From Citrobacter werkmanii NBRC 105721 (GTDB lineage Bacteria; Pseudomonadota; Gammaproteobacteria; Enterobacterales; Enterobacteriaceae): a DNA stretch of 64,000 bases. Under the pieces are notes generated by a model that ran no database searches, was not told the origin of the DNA, and worked only from the letters and a program-made list of their open reading frames with translations. Positions within the stretch are counted from its first letter, which is position 1. Each line of letters begins with the position of its first letter. Shown here piece after piece: positions 56,588-64,000 of this stretch. Location: NCBI GenBank assembly GCA_000759755.1, contig BBMW01000007.1:1-64000 (forward strand), read 5' to 3'. The position numbers were made by a program, and so were the translations under genes.

Positions 56588-58480
56588 TCACCCCATCTCC
56601 TTGAGTTCATTAACCGCTCGCCATGCCTGATCGATCGCCGTATGAGCATAAGCCCCCCAGTCAGAATCGGAGTTAGCAATGGTAATACGACCGACAGGCT
56701 TGCGCGCCCGCTCGATAATCTCGGGCATTTTATCCATATCGTCGAACAGAGAGTTAGGGTAATACGCATAGCCATGCGCCCAGCGGTTAACCGTAATGGC
56801 GGCAATATCGCGTTGATTATCAAAGCCTGTTGAGCCAAACATCTCCTGCAACTGGGAGCGAATCATCTCTTCATGCGCCGCAAACGTAGTCCCCAGCAAA
56901 TAGGCCCGCCCCAAACGGAACTGCTCTCTTGCCGAGAGGTTACTGCCAGGATATGTGGGCACGTAAACCATATGAATCACCATCGGATCGTCTGGTGAGG
57001 CTGGGTGTTGATACCCGCCGATACTGACCGGATAGTCGAGTTTGACCCGGCTGTAAGGGGCTGCCGGAGAGTAAAATTCATGCACGCCAAGCTGTTTAAA
57101 TGCCTGCCAGTTTTTAACCACCACGTTGGTGTATACCAGCGGCGCTTTCACGTTCAGTTTGAGATCTGCCTGCTGCTGTTCCGGCATCTCTGGTACCAGA
57201 TACGGAATCAACATGTTATAACCTGCCATAATGGTGTTCTTACCACGAACGCGATGCATTTTGCCGTCGCGCAGATAGCTAATAACAACACCACCCTGTA
57301 CGTTGGCGGCGTTAATCACCGTGCTGTTCAGGCGCAGACGCGTAGTGTTTTCCGGCAGGTCCAGTTTTTCATAATGCAGTCTGGCGAGGACCGAGTCCTC
57401 CATGGTGGTGCCCGGTAGCGCATCCGGCAGCATATATCTGACCAGCAGTCGGGCCAGGCCGGCATTCCCATCCGGAAAATGGTAAACATACGGTTCTTCG
57501 AGGTCGGCCAGCGACTCTCCATCCAGCGGGGGTAATCCCAGTGCTTCCATACCCGGTAAGGCGCACGCCCGGGCATCGCTACAGGAAATCCCTTCAATGC
57601 CGATGGCAAAGAAGTCGTTAGAACGCTGCTGAAAATAGAGCAACGCCATTTTGCTCAAACCGACTTTTGTCGCCAGAAATTCGCTGTAGCTGTGGGTATC
57701 CAGCCATTCAGTTTTCTCATCAACCGTCATACCTGGAAGGTAGTCCGCAGGACGTACATGCAGATCGATTAACGCTTTTCTGTCGTTCTCGCTTAGCGGA
57801 AAATCATGGATAAAGTCTTCTATCTTGCGTCCATTCAGTCTGTCCGGCGGAATATCATCAGATACCGCCCGTCCCGGATCGCCGCTGACGATTTTTGTTT
57901 CGCCAAAATTCTTTTTATCGAAGAAAACGCCGCGACTGAGCTGCCAGTCGGGATAGAAGTTTACGTCAAAACTCTCTTTCAACCTCGTGACGCTGACGCC
58001 CACGGTTTCCATCAGCTTTTGCACTTCCGGACTGAAATTATGCGCAGGCGACTGGAATGCTTCGCTGCCGCCATAGCCGAGTAGTTTCTTGCCCGAGCTG
58101 GTAAACTCGTTCCGTTTGGCATGCCCCCCAAAATCGTCATGATTATCGAGGATCAGAATCCGGCTATTTTGCCCGGCAAGTTGACGCCAAAAACAACCGG
58201 CAGCCAGGCCGCTGATACCGCCGCCCACAATCACCAGATCGTACTCTTCCTCAATAGGCAGAGCGTTTAAATCAAAATGTTTATGCTCACGACCCACGGC
58301 ATGCGCCATTTCAAACGATCCCGGATGATTGCCCCGCAGCCCCGTCAGCGCAGGCGGATAATAACTTCCATCTATAAATGCGTTTTCCTTCCCTGCCGCC
58401 CTGACCCATTCCAGCGGGGTAAGCCCCGCCGCAACGGTCACCGCGACGCCGTTGAGAAAATCACGTCTGGTAATTGCCAT
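56588..58480 (-). CDS. spdH: Spermidine dehydrogenase (Tat-exported flavohaem enzyme)
   Basis: A 630-residue flavoprotein. The twin-arginine signal TRRDFLNG is at residues 4-11, then a hydrophobic stretch; the FAD motif YDLVIVGGGISGLAAG is at 80-95, followed by GGHAKRNEF and a C-terminal amine-oxidase-like FAD segment (ITIANSDSDWGAYAHTAIDQAWRAV). It corresponds to the periplasmic SpdH type of Pseudomonas and to the FAD/haem enzyme purified from Citrobacter freundii. It cleaves spermidine to 1,3-diaminopropane and 4-aminobutanal. The start at 58480 has AAGGA upstream and puts the Tat motif at the N terminus; 14 extra in-frame codons upstream are rejected. Confidence 0.88.
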   Translation of the reverse strand: MAITRRDFLNGVAVTVAAGLTPLEWVRAAGKENAFIDGSYYPPALTGLRGNHPGSFEMAHAVGREHKHFDLNALPIEEEYDLVIVGGGISGLAAGCFWRQLAGQNSRILILDNHDDFGGHAKRNEFTSSGKKLLGYGGSEAFQSPAHNFSPEVQKLMETVGVSVTRLKESFDVNFYPDWQLSRGVFFDKKNFGETKIVSGDPGRAVSDDIPPDRLNGRKIEDFIHDFPLSENDRKALIDLHVRPADYLPGMTVDEKTEWLDTHSYSEFLATKVGLSKMALLYFQQRSNDFFAIGIEGISCSDARACALPGMEALGLPPLDGESLADLEEPYVYHFPDGNAGLARLLVRYMLPDALPGTTMEDSVLARLHYEKLDLPENTTRLRLNSTVINAANVQGGVVISYLRDGKMHRVRGKNTIMAGYNMLIPYLVPEMPEQQQADLKLNVKAPLVYTNVVVKNWQAFKQLGVHEFYSPAAPYSRVKLDYPVSIGGYQHPASPDDPMVIHMVYVPTYPGSNLSAREQFRLGRAYLLGTTFAAHEEMIRSQLQEMFGSTGFDNQRDIAAITVNRWAHGYAYYPNSLFDDMDKMPEIIERARKPVGRITIANSDSDWGAYAHTAIDQAWRAVNELKEMG

Positions 58481-58563
58481 TACTTTTTTCCTTATTGCTA
58501 CACTGCCCTTAACACGACACAAATAAGAGGCATTCCCTCCTCAACAAAAAGGGGGATCGCCAT

Positions 58564-59037
58564 CTATTTCACTGGCTTTAATTCTTCATCCAGTTTTTTA
58601 GAATCATAATAATCACCCTGCCAGGTGATTTTTCCTGCTTTAACATGAATATAGCTAACACCTTCAAATCTTATCAGATTATTTGTCGGTGGGCTCCCTG
58701 CCCATTCACCACTATTTTTTCCTGAGAACTGCCAACGAAAAGCCACGGTATCCTCGTCATAAACGGGTTTGCCGATCATTTTCCAGGTCAGATCCGGGAC
58801 CGCCTTAATAAAGGCCCCAATAACTTCTTTTTCTGCTTTTTCCCTGCCGGTAATCGGTTCTCCCGCGGCGGCATCATAATAGACTGCATCATCTGCAAGA
58901 TATTGAGCCGCTCGCGAAGCATCATGCGCATTCCACGCCGCCATATACTCTTTCACGGTATTCAGCGAGGAACTTTCTGCCAGGCTATAGCCCGAGAGCA
59001 TCACCAATGAAAGCACCGCCACTTTTAATGTTTTCAT
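58564..59037 (-). CDS. Exported SnoaL/NTF2-like protein
   Basis: A 157-residue protein with signal peptide (about 1-20, SLAESSS) and a SnoaL-type ester-cyclase/NTF2 fold: VKEYMAAWNAHDASRAAQYLADDAVYYDAAAGEPITGRE and RFEGVSYIHVKAGKITWQGDYYDSKKL. The ATG at 59037 has GAGG 6 bases upstream. It lies between the aldehyde dehydrogenase and spdH genes with 11- and 83-base gaps. It may bind or process the periplasmic product of spermidine cleavage; no known role. Confidence 0.8.
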   Translation of the reverse strand: MKTLKVAVLSLVMLSGYSLAESSSLNTVKEYMAAWNAHDASRAAQYLADDAVYYDAAAGEPITGREKAEKEVIGAFIKAVPDLTWKMIGKPVYDEDTVAFRWQFSGKNSGEWAGSPPTNNLIRFEGVSYIHVKAGKITWQGDYYDSKKLDEELKPVK

Positions 59038-59048
59038 CACCACCCTCT

Positions 59049-60476
59049 CTATTCAGAAATGTCGCACATGATATGTTTCACCCGAGTGTATTCTTCGAGC
59101 GAATAGGATGAGAGATCTTTGCCATAACCCGATTTTTTGAAGCCACCGTGTGGCATTTCGGCGCACAGGGGAATATGGCTGTTAATCCATACCGTGCCAA
59201 AATCAAGGTCAATGCTGAAGCGCTGCGCGCGACTGTGATTGCTGGTCCAGACGCTCGCCGCCAGACCATATTCCACATCATTGGCCTTAAGTAATGCATC
59301 TTCATCGCCAGAAAACGACTGAATAGTCATTACTGGACCAAATACTTCATGCTGGATAGCTTCATCGTGCTGTTGCAGACCAGAGACGATCGTCGGCTCA
59401 AAATAGAAGCCTGGGCCAGATCCGGCGCGCCCGCCGGTCTCAATTTTTGCATGTGCCGGTAAACGCTCGATAAAGCCTTTCACTTGCTCGAGTTGATTCC
59501 GGCTATTCAAAGCGCCATACAATGCATCCTGATCTTCTGGCGGCCCAAATTTAATACTCTTTGTTTTCTGTACCAGTTTTCCCAGGAATTCAGCGTAGAC
59601 GGACTGTTCGACCAGAATACGCGTGGCCGCCGTGCAGTCCTGCCCGGCATTGAAAAAGCCAGCCGTGACAATCGTCGCAATCGCCTTGTCCATATCCGCA
59701 TCGGCAAATACCACCGCGGGCGCCTTCCCACCTAATTCCAGATGCGCCCGGGTCAGGTTCGCCGCTGCCGAGGCCGCAACCTGCAGACCTGCACGGACCG
59801 AACCGGTAATCGAAACCAGTGAGGCTTTCGGGTTTGAGACCACCAGAGAACCGGTACTGGCTTTGCCTAAAACCACGTTAAATGCCCCTCTCGGGAACAA
59901 GGGCGCCGCCAGTTCCGCCAGCAGCAGCGTACTGACCGGCGTGGTATCGCTTGGCTTTAACACTACCGTGTTACCCGCCGCCAGTGCCGGCGCAATTTTC
60001 CATACCGCCATCATAAACGGGTAATTCCACGGCGTAACTTGCCCGACAATGCCCAGCGGTTCCCGGCGAATAGTTGAGGTAAATCCAGCGGAATATTCGC
60101 CTGCTGCCTTGCCTTCAAGACAACGTGCAGCCCCGGCAAAAAAACGGATGGCATCGCAGGATGCCGCGATCTCTTCCTTCTCAATAAAATGGCGAAGCTG
60201 ACCGGTCTCCTGGCTCTGGGCATTGACCAGTCGCTCCACATTGCGTTCTATTTCGTCCGCAAGGCGCAATAACGCTATTTGTCGCTGGGCCGGTGTCGAT
60301 TTTCTCCAGATGCTAAACGCCGCTTCAGCTGCAGAGTAGGCCTGCTCCACCTCTGCCGCGCTGGCATTAGGAGATAATGCGTACGTTTCACCGTCAACCG
60401 GACTCACCAGTTCGAAGGTCTCTTCGCTGCCACCTGCTACATATTGCCCATTAATAAAATGCTTCAGGGTTTTCAT
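59049..60476 (-). CDS. Aldehyde dehydrogenase, probable 4-aminobutanal dehydrogenase
   Basis: A 475-residue NAD(P)-dependent aldehyde dehydrogenase. The catalytic Cys is in NAGQDCTAATR, the catalytic Glu in LELGGKAP, and the NAD region is VTPWNYPFMMAVWKIAPALAAGNTVVLKPS. It shares with E. coli PatD (YdcW) the RFFAGAARCL and AEMPHGG...SGYGKDLSSYSLEEYT segments, which mark gamma-aminobutyraldehyde dehydrogenases. No signal peptide, so it acts in the cytoplasm, giving GABA. It is the first gene of the four-gene spermidine operon and has a good ribosome site. Confidence 0.9.
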   Translation of the reverse strand: MKTLKHFINGQYVAGGSEETFELVSPVDGETYALSPNASAAEVEQAYSAAEAAFSIWRKSTPAQRQIALLRLADEIERNVERLVNAQSQETGQLRHFIEKEEIAASCDAIRFFAGAARCLEGKAAGEYSAGFTSTIRREPLGIVGQVTPWNYPFMMAVWKIAPALAAGNTVVLKPSDTTPVSTLLLAELAAPLFPRGAFNVVLGKASTGSLVVSNPKASLVSITGSVRAGLQVAASAAANLTRAHLELGGKAPAVVFADADMDKAIATIVTAGFFNAGQDCTAATRILVEQSVYAEFLGKLVQKTKSIKFGPPEDQDALYGALNSRNQLEQVKGFIERLPAHAKIETGGRAGSGPGFYFEPTIVSGLQQHDEAIQHEVFGPVMTIQSFSGDEDALLKANDVEYGLAASVWTSNHSRAQRFSIDLDFGTVWINSHIPLCAEMPHGGFKKSGYGKDLSSYSLEEYTRVKHIMCDISE

Positions 60477-60790
60477 GCCTGTCTCCCACCCATTAATACA
60501 TAAAGAATCTTATGTAATATATATATTGTAAAAACTTTTCAAATACGCAACATTGACACTATGATAAGCCTCGCATTTTTAACTTATTTTTTACATTGTT
60601 CAGGGTGAGGCTTGCCACTGGTAGCTGACGCGGCGCGCTCAGCTCCAGAGGTTATCGGGACACACATCCGTCAGTGCGGCAGATTTTGCGCATGGGCATG
60701 TAAAATAACGCGGCCATTCTTACCTTCCTTGCCCAGCGGGCATGTGTTAGAAAGGGTCGTTGTTTCAGGGAATTGAGTGCAGAAAAGATT
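60477..60790. other. 314-base control region of the polyamine locus
   Basis: The divergent promoters of the aldehyde dehydrogenase and GntR genes must lie here. A strong inverted repeat sits at 60497-60516. No gene is seen. Confidence 0.5.
60497..60516. promoter_or_regulatory. inverted repeat TACATAA-N6-TTATGTA
   Basis: A perfect seven-base inverted repeat with spacer AGAATC, 21 bases from the aldehyde dehydrogenase start. A similar AT-rich stretch (ATAAAAGATATTAAGTTATAT, 20 bases of it shared in pattern) lies upstream of the permease gene. It is a candidate operator for the GntR regulator. Confidence 0.5.
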
Positions 60791-61516
60791 ATGATTACTC
60801 ACGCAGTCATATTTGCGCCTATCGGGCAGGTCAGTCGTTCAGACCAGATAGTGCAACGCCTTTCAAACGCTATTATCACGGGATTGTTGGAGCCGAAAGA
60901 ACAGCTTCCCAACGAAACTGATTTGGCAAAGATGATGGGTGTCTCACATATCACTATCAGAGAAGCGCTAAACACGCTTCGGGCTAATAATCTTATCCAT
61001 ACTGTTCGTGGTCGTAATGGTGGCAGCTTCGTTTGCGAAAATATCGATGGCAAAAATAGCCCTCTGCATCCGTTCAAAGCGATCAGTACCGATTATCTTT
61101 CGGATCTGGGGGAAATGCATTGCGCCATCATTAGCCATAGCGCAAGACTTGCTTCAAGACGAATGACCGGCGCGGATATCGCCAAATTTCGCGAGTTTGT
61201 TGAGGTGCTTAGAAAGGCAAAATCACCTGAGCTGATGACCCAGGCCGATATGCGATGCCTGCTGGCGATAGCCGCCAGTTCACATTCGGCACGGCTGGCG
61301 AACCAGGAGCTTCAGGTGCAAGCTGAATGGGCATCGTTGGTGGCGATTCTCTATCGCACGGACAGCATTCATGCCGAAATTATCGCGCTTTATTCAGCGC
61401 TGGCCGATGCGCTGGCAGCCCACAACGAGGCGGAATCAGTACAGCTTGCCACGCGGATCATCGACACCTTTACCTATTACCTTATCGAAAAAAAGCTGAA
61501 ATATAACTCGAACTGA
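60791..61516 (+). CDS. FadR-type GntR regulator
   Basis: A 241-residue regulator with a GntR winged helix (ETDLAKMMGVSHITIREALNTLRANNLIHTVRGRNGG) and an FCD-like all-helical effector domain (from about residue 100, with His residues in EMHCAIISHSARL and ASSHSARLANQ that could bind a metal). The ATG at 60791 is chosen; an upstream in-frame TTG is too near the GGG site. It is divergent from the spermidine operon and upstream of the Cache protein gene, and is probably the substrate-responsive switch. Confidence 0.82.
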   Translation: MITHAVIFAPIGQVSRSDQIVQRLSNAIITGLLEPKEQLPNETDLAKMMGVSHITIREALNTLRANNLIHTVRGRNGGSFVCENIDGKNSPLHPFKAISTDYLSDLGEMHCAIISHSARLASRRMTGADIAKFREFVEVLRKAKSPELMTQADMRCLLAIAASSHSARLANQELQVQAEWASLVAILYRTDSIHAEIIALYSALADALAAHNEAESVQLATRIIDTFTYYLIEKKLKYNSN

Positions 61517-61540
61517 CAACCCGTGAAGGCAGGACAGACA

Positions 61541-62239
61541 ATGAGCTCTTCGACATCCTTAAGCGCATTAATCCATAAAATTGATGATATTACCGTCTCT
61601 ACCGTAGATTCTACCGTGGCGCTGGCGAGGAGCATCCATGAGGCGATTGCCGGAATACAGAAAGCTTCAGCCGAGGTTGTCCTCGATCCCTCTGTGAGAT
61701 CCACCGTTCAAGGGCATATTAAGCGCACGCTCAATGACAACCATTACTGCTCTGGAGCCGGATTTGCCAGCCATATAGAGAGCACTACCACCACCAAAGA
61801 GTATTGGCTTTTGGAGTGGTGGTATAAGAAAGATAATGGTTTGAGCCAGGCTCACCTCGATTTGGATCAGGCCACGCAGCAACGACTGGATTTCAGAACC
61901 TTCGAGTGGTTTAAACATTCGCCACCGGCAGGGAAAGCTTATATCCACGGCCCGTACGTCGATTATATCTGCAATATCTCCTATACCCTGACTTCGGCAG
62001 TGCCGGTCTACTACAACGATCAGTTCCTTGGCGTCGCCGCCGTCGATCTGCTGGTCAGCCAAATCGAAGCCGAACTGCTCTCCTGCGCTCATCCTGACTA
62101 CGTCATACTGACCAATCTGGAAAACAGGATTATCTTCTCCAGTTGGCCTCGCTTTCGCGTGGGGGAGTTACTGTCACCCGCCAACAGCACCGTGGTATAT
62201 CAGAGCGACTACTTTATCCTTTATCACTATCAAAACTAA
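61541..62239 (+). CDS. Soluble single Cache (PDC) sensor-domain protein
   Basis: A 232-residue protein. Residues about 5-180 resemble a dCache_1 ligand-binding domain: a long N-terminal helix, LLEWWYKKDNG at 90-100, HGPYVDYICNISYTLTSAVPVYY at 136-158 and LGVAAVDLL at 163-171. There is no transmembrane segment, no signal peptide and no output domain. In amino-acid-binding Cache domains an Arg sits two residues before the Trp-Tyr pair; here that residue is Glu92, which would suit an amine. AGGA precedes the ATG by 6 bases; it is cotranscribed with the GntR gene. Confidence 0.75.
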   Translation: MSSSTSLSALIHKIDDITVSTVDSTVALARSIHEAIAGIQKASAEVVLDPSVRSTVQGHIKRTLNDNHYCSGAGFASHIESTTTTKEYWLLEWWYKKDNGLSQAHLDLDQATQQRLDFRTFEWFKHSPPAGKAYIHGPYVDYICNISYTLTSAVPVYYNDQFLGVAAVDLLVSQIEAELLSCAHPDYVILTNLENRIIFSSWPRFRVGELLSPANSTVVYQSDYFILYHYQN

Positions 62240-62260
62240 GGGCCCGAAGGCCCTTGTTTT
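62238..62260. terminator. bidirectional terminator, Cache gene / permease
   Basis: AAGGGCC-CGAA-GGCCCTT followed by GTTTT and preceded by an A-rich run, between two convergent genes. Confidence 0.85.
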
Positions 62261-63740
62261 AGTTATCCTGCCCCATATTGAGCTTATTGGCGTAAGCAAT
62301 AGCATCATTTTCCGGCGCCGCAGAGCGCCCAAACGGTCGGGTCAGGAACATATAGATAAGCCCCGACCCAACGACAATCGCCAGTCCGAACAGCACTGTC
62401 CAACGGTCAATGAAGTCGCTGCTATCTGCCGGTTGAGCCAGCAACCAGATCCCACATAATCCATAGGCTAAGGCCAGTACGTTTACAATCACGCCCCAAC
62501 CGCCAATGGTCCACTCCCCGGCCGGTTTCCAGCCCTTCAGACGCTGACGTAACGCAGCAAGCACGACCATCTGGAACGAGATATAGATACCGATTACGGC
62601 AAACGCGGTAATACGCGACAGGTTGTCTGGCTGGAAATAGACCCAAACGCAGATGATCACCGGCAGTAGGCAACTGACGACCATCGCATTATCCGGAACG
62701 CCGTTTTTCGAGATTTTGGACATCCATTCACTTCCCGGCAGCATTCTGTCGCGGGAGAAAGAAAAAATGAGACGACTTAACGCAGCCTGTAGAGACAAAA
62801 TGCACGATAACATCGCCACAATCGCGACGATGATAAAGATAGTTGCGCCTGTTTCCCCCAAGGCTTCATTGAGAATGGCGGGGATTGGATCGGACGTTTT
62901 ACCATTCACGATACTGACCAGATTCGGTGAAGCCAGCAGATAACCCATCACGGAAATGATGGCGGAAATCGCACCAAATACGATGCTTAAAATCATCGCG
63001 ACCGGGATCTTTTTGCTCGGGTTCTGCACCTCTTCCGCTACGTTACCGCAGGCTTCAAAGCCAAAGAACATAAACAGCCCCATCAGCGCGGCGGACATAA
63101 ACGCGGTGGAGTAGCTTCCGTCCTGAGCAAGCACGCCCATCGAGTCGAAGATGACGGAGAAAGGCTGAGAACGGTGAAAGATCAGCAGATAAATTCCCAG
63201 CGCAATCACGCTGACAATTTCACACCAGAAGCCAATTTTGGCGACCCTGGCCAGGTTTTTGGTCCCGGACATATTAACAGCCATCATCAACAGCAGTAGC
63301 AGGACAGACGTCAGCAACATGGTGGCAGGCGTTTGACCATAGTGGAACAGCGACTCAACAAACGTCGAGGTATATTCCGCAATTGACGTAATGGTGACCA
63401 CCAGCGCCCACAGGTAAATCCAGGCGGCAATCCAGGCATATTTCTTGCCCCATAATCTTCTCGCCCAGGGATACAGTCCACCAGTTATCGGATACTGGGA
63501 AGCGACCTCACCAAACACCAACGCCACTAAAAGCTGGCCACATGCGACGATTAAGATCCACCATACTGCGGGCGGCCCCGCCAGCGTTACGGCCAGCGCA
63601 AACAGCGAATAGACGGCAGTGAGCGGCGAAAGGTAGGTAAACCCCAACGCGAAGTTAGAAATTAAACCGATTGAGCGATTGAACTGTTCTTTGCCATCTT
63701 TTTGAAAATTATCGTTTTTCTTATCAGGTGTCTGTTCCAT
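62259..63740 (-). CDS. APC-superfamily amino acid/polyamine permease
   Basis: A 493-residue transporter with twelve hydrophobic segments of the APC superfamily (GabP/BAT1-like). It has GFTYLSPLTAVYSLFALAV in helix 1, the EVASQYPITGGLYPWAR consensus, FFGFEACGNVAEEVQNPSKKIPVAM in helix 6, and a family Glu in AEEVQNP. Next to spermidine and GABA genes, it most likely imports GABA, 4-aminobutanal-derived amines or polyamines. Start at the ATG 63740. Confidence 0.85.
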   Translation of the reverse strand: MEQTPDKKNDNFQKDGKEQFNRSIGLISNFALGFTYLSPLTAVYSLFALAVTLAGPPAVWWILIVACGQLLVALVFGEVASQYPITGGLYPWARRLWGKKYAWIAAWIYLWALVVTITSIAEYTSTFVESLFHYGQTPATMLLTSVLLLLLMMAVNMSGTKNLARVAKIGFWCEIVSVIALGIYLLIFHRSQPFSVIFDSMGVLAQDGSYSTAFMSAALMGLFMFFGFEACGNVAEEVQNPSKKIPVAMILSIVFGAISAIISVMGYLLASPNLVSIVNGKTSDPIPAILNEALGETGATIFIIVAIVAMLSCILSLQAALSRLIFSFSRDRMLPGSEWMSKISKNGVPDNAMVVSCLLPVIICVWVYFQPDNLSRITAFAVIGIYISFQMVVLAALRQRLKGWKPAGEWTIGGWGVIVNVLALAYGLCGIWLLAQPADSSDFIDRWTVLFGLAIVVGSGLIYMFLTRPFGRSAAPENDAIAYANKLNMGQDN

Positions 63741-64000
63741 ATATCTTTCTCTTTTGTGGAATAGTCGCAGGGTTGAACAATTAATGTATAAAAGATATTA
63801 AGTTATATGTATAGTGATTTTGTCACGCATTTGTTAAAAATGATCGCGCATCACGTTAATGAAAAAGTAGAGATAAAACGGTAGAACGCGCTGGCGTTTA
63901 GCGGTATTTATGACCAACAGCTCTTCGCAGCCGCCATCTGTGGGCCACGCTGCCGGAAAAATATGCGCATCTGATTTAAGTTCGGGGCTAAGTAGCAATA
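63741..64000. other. upstream region of the permease, to window end
   Basis: AT-rich, with TGTATA direct repeats at 63785-63790 and 63808-63813 (23 bases apart) close to the permease start. They resemble the inverted repeat before the aldehyde dehydrogenase. No gene is visible; a neighbour may begin beyond the window. Confidence 0.45.

Overview
The window is an enterobacterial chromosome segment, most likely from Citrobacter. Positions 1-31071 hold, in the E. coli K-12 order, rsxC(3' end)-rsxD-rsxG-rsxE-nth, dtpA, gstA, pdxY-tyrS-pdxH, mliC, anmK, slyB/slyA, ydhIJK, sodC, ydhF, ydhL, nemR-nemA-gloA, rnt, grxD, mepH, sodB, ydhP, ynhF, purR, punR/punC, cfa, ribC and mdtK. The only clear difference from K-12 in this part is that lhr is absent between rnt and grxD. 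The Citrobacter assignment is an inference from the protein sequences and from a spermidine dehydrogenase, an enzyme first characterised in C. freundii.

From 31.1 kb the content becomes accessory. It starts with an RluA-type pseudouridine synthase, a PhzF-family protein and ydhR. A RidA / 3-hydroxyaspartate ammonia-lyase / PAS-HTH regulator operon (33.3-35.5 kb) follows. Then come a periplasmic molybdopterin-fold protein with a GGDEF-EAL enzyme (35.9-38.3 kb), a GH88 unsaturated glucuronyl hydrolase with an MFS importer and a divergent AraC regulator (38.4-42.0 kb), an AI-2E family membrane protein, and a GAF-GGDEF diguanylate cyclase. Next is a second tryptophanyl-tRNA synthetase gene. It is preceded by what reads as a complete ribosome-mediated attenuator: a 19-codon leader peptide with two adjacent Trp codons, a protector stem, an antiterminator and a terminator (45.26-45.38 kb). 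This is the most striking regulatory object in the window.

Two tandem tRNA-Val(GAC) genes (valV, valW) lie at 46.83-46.99 kb, followed by ydhS. A cytoplasmic ModA-like protein comes next, convergent with a three-gene FecCD-type ABC importer whose promoter carries a near-perfect ModE operator. That marks the importer as a molybdate or tungstate system.

The right end (52.5-63.7 kb) looks like a polyamine catabolic locus. A Tat-exported spermidine dehydrogenase and a three-haem cytochrome c would oxidise spermidine to 4-aminobutanal in the periplasm. An aldehyde dehydrogenase would give GABA, and a PuuE-like transaminase would give succinate semialdehyde. An APC permease, a GabR-like MocR regulator, a FadR-type GntR regulator and an unusual soluble Cache-domain protein complete the set. 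No insertion sequence, integrase, phage gene or CRISPR array was seen, and all recognised genes look intact.
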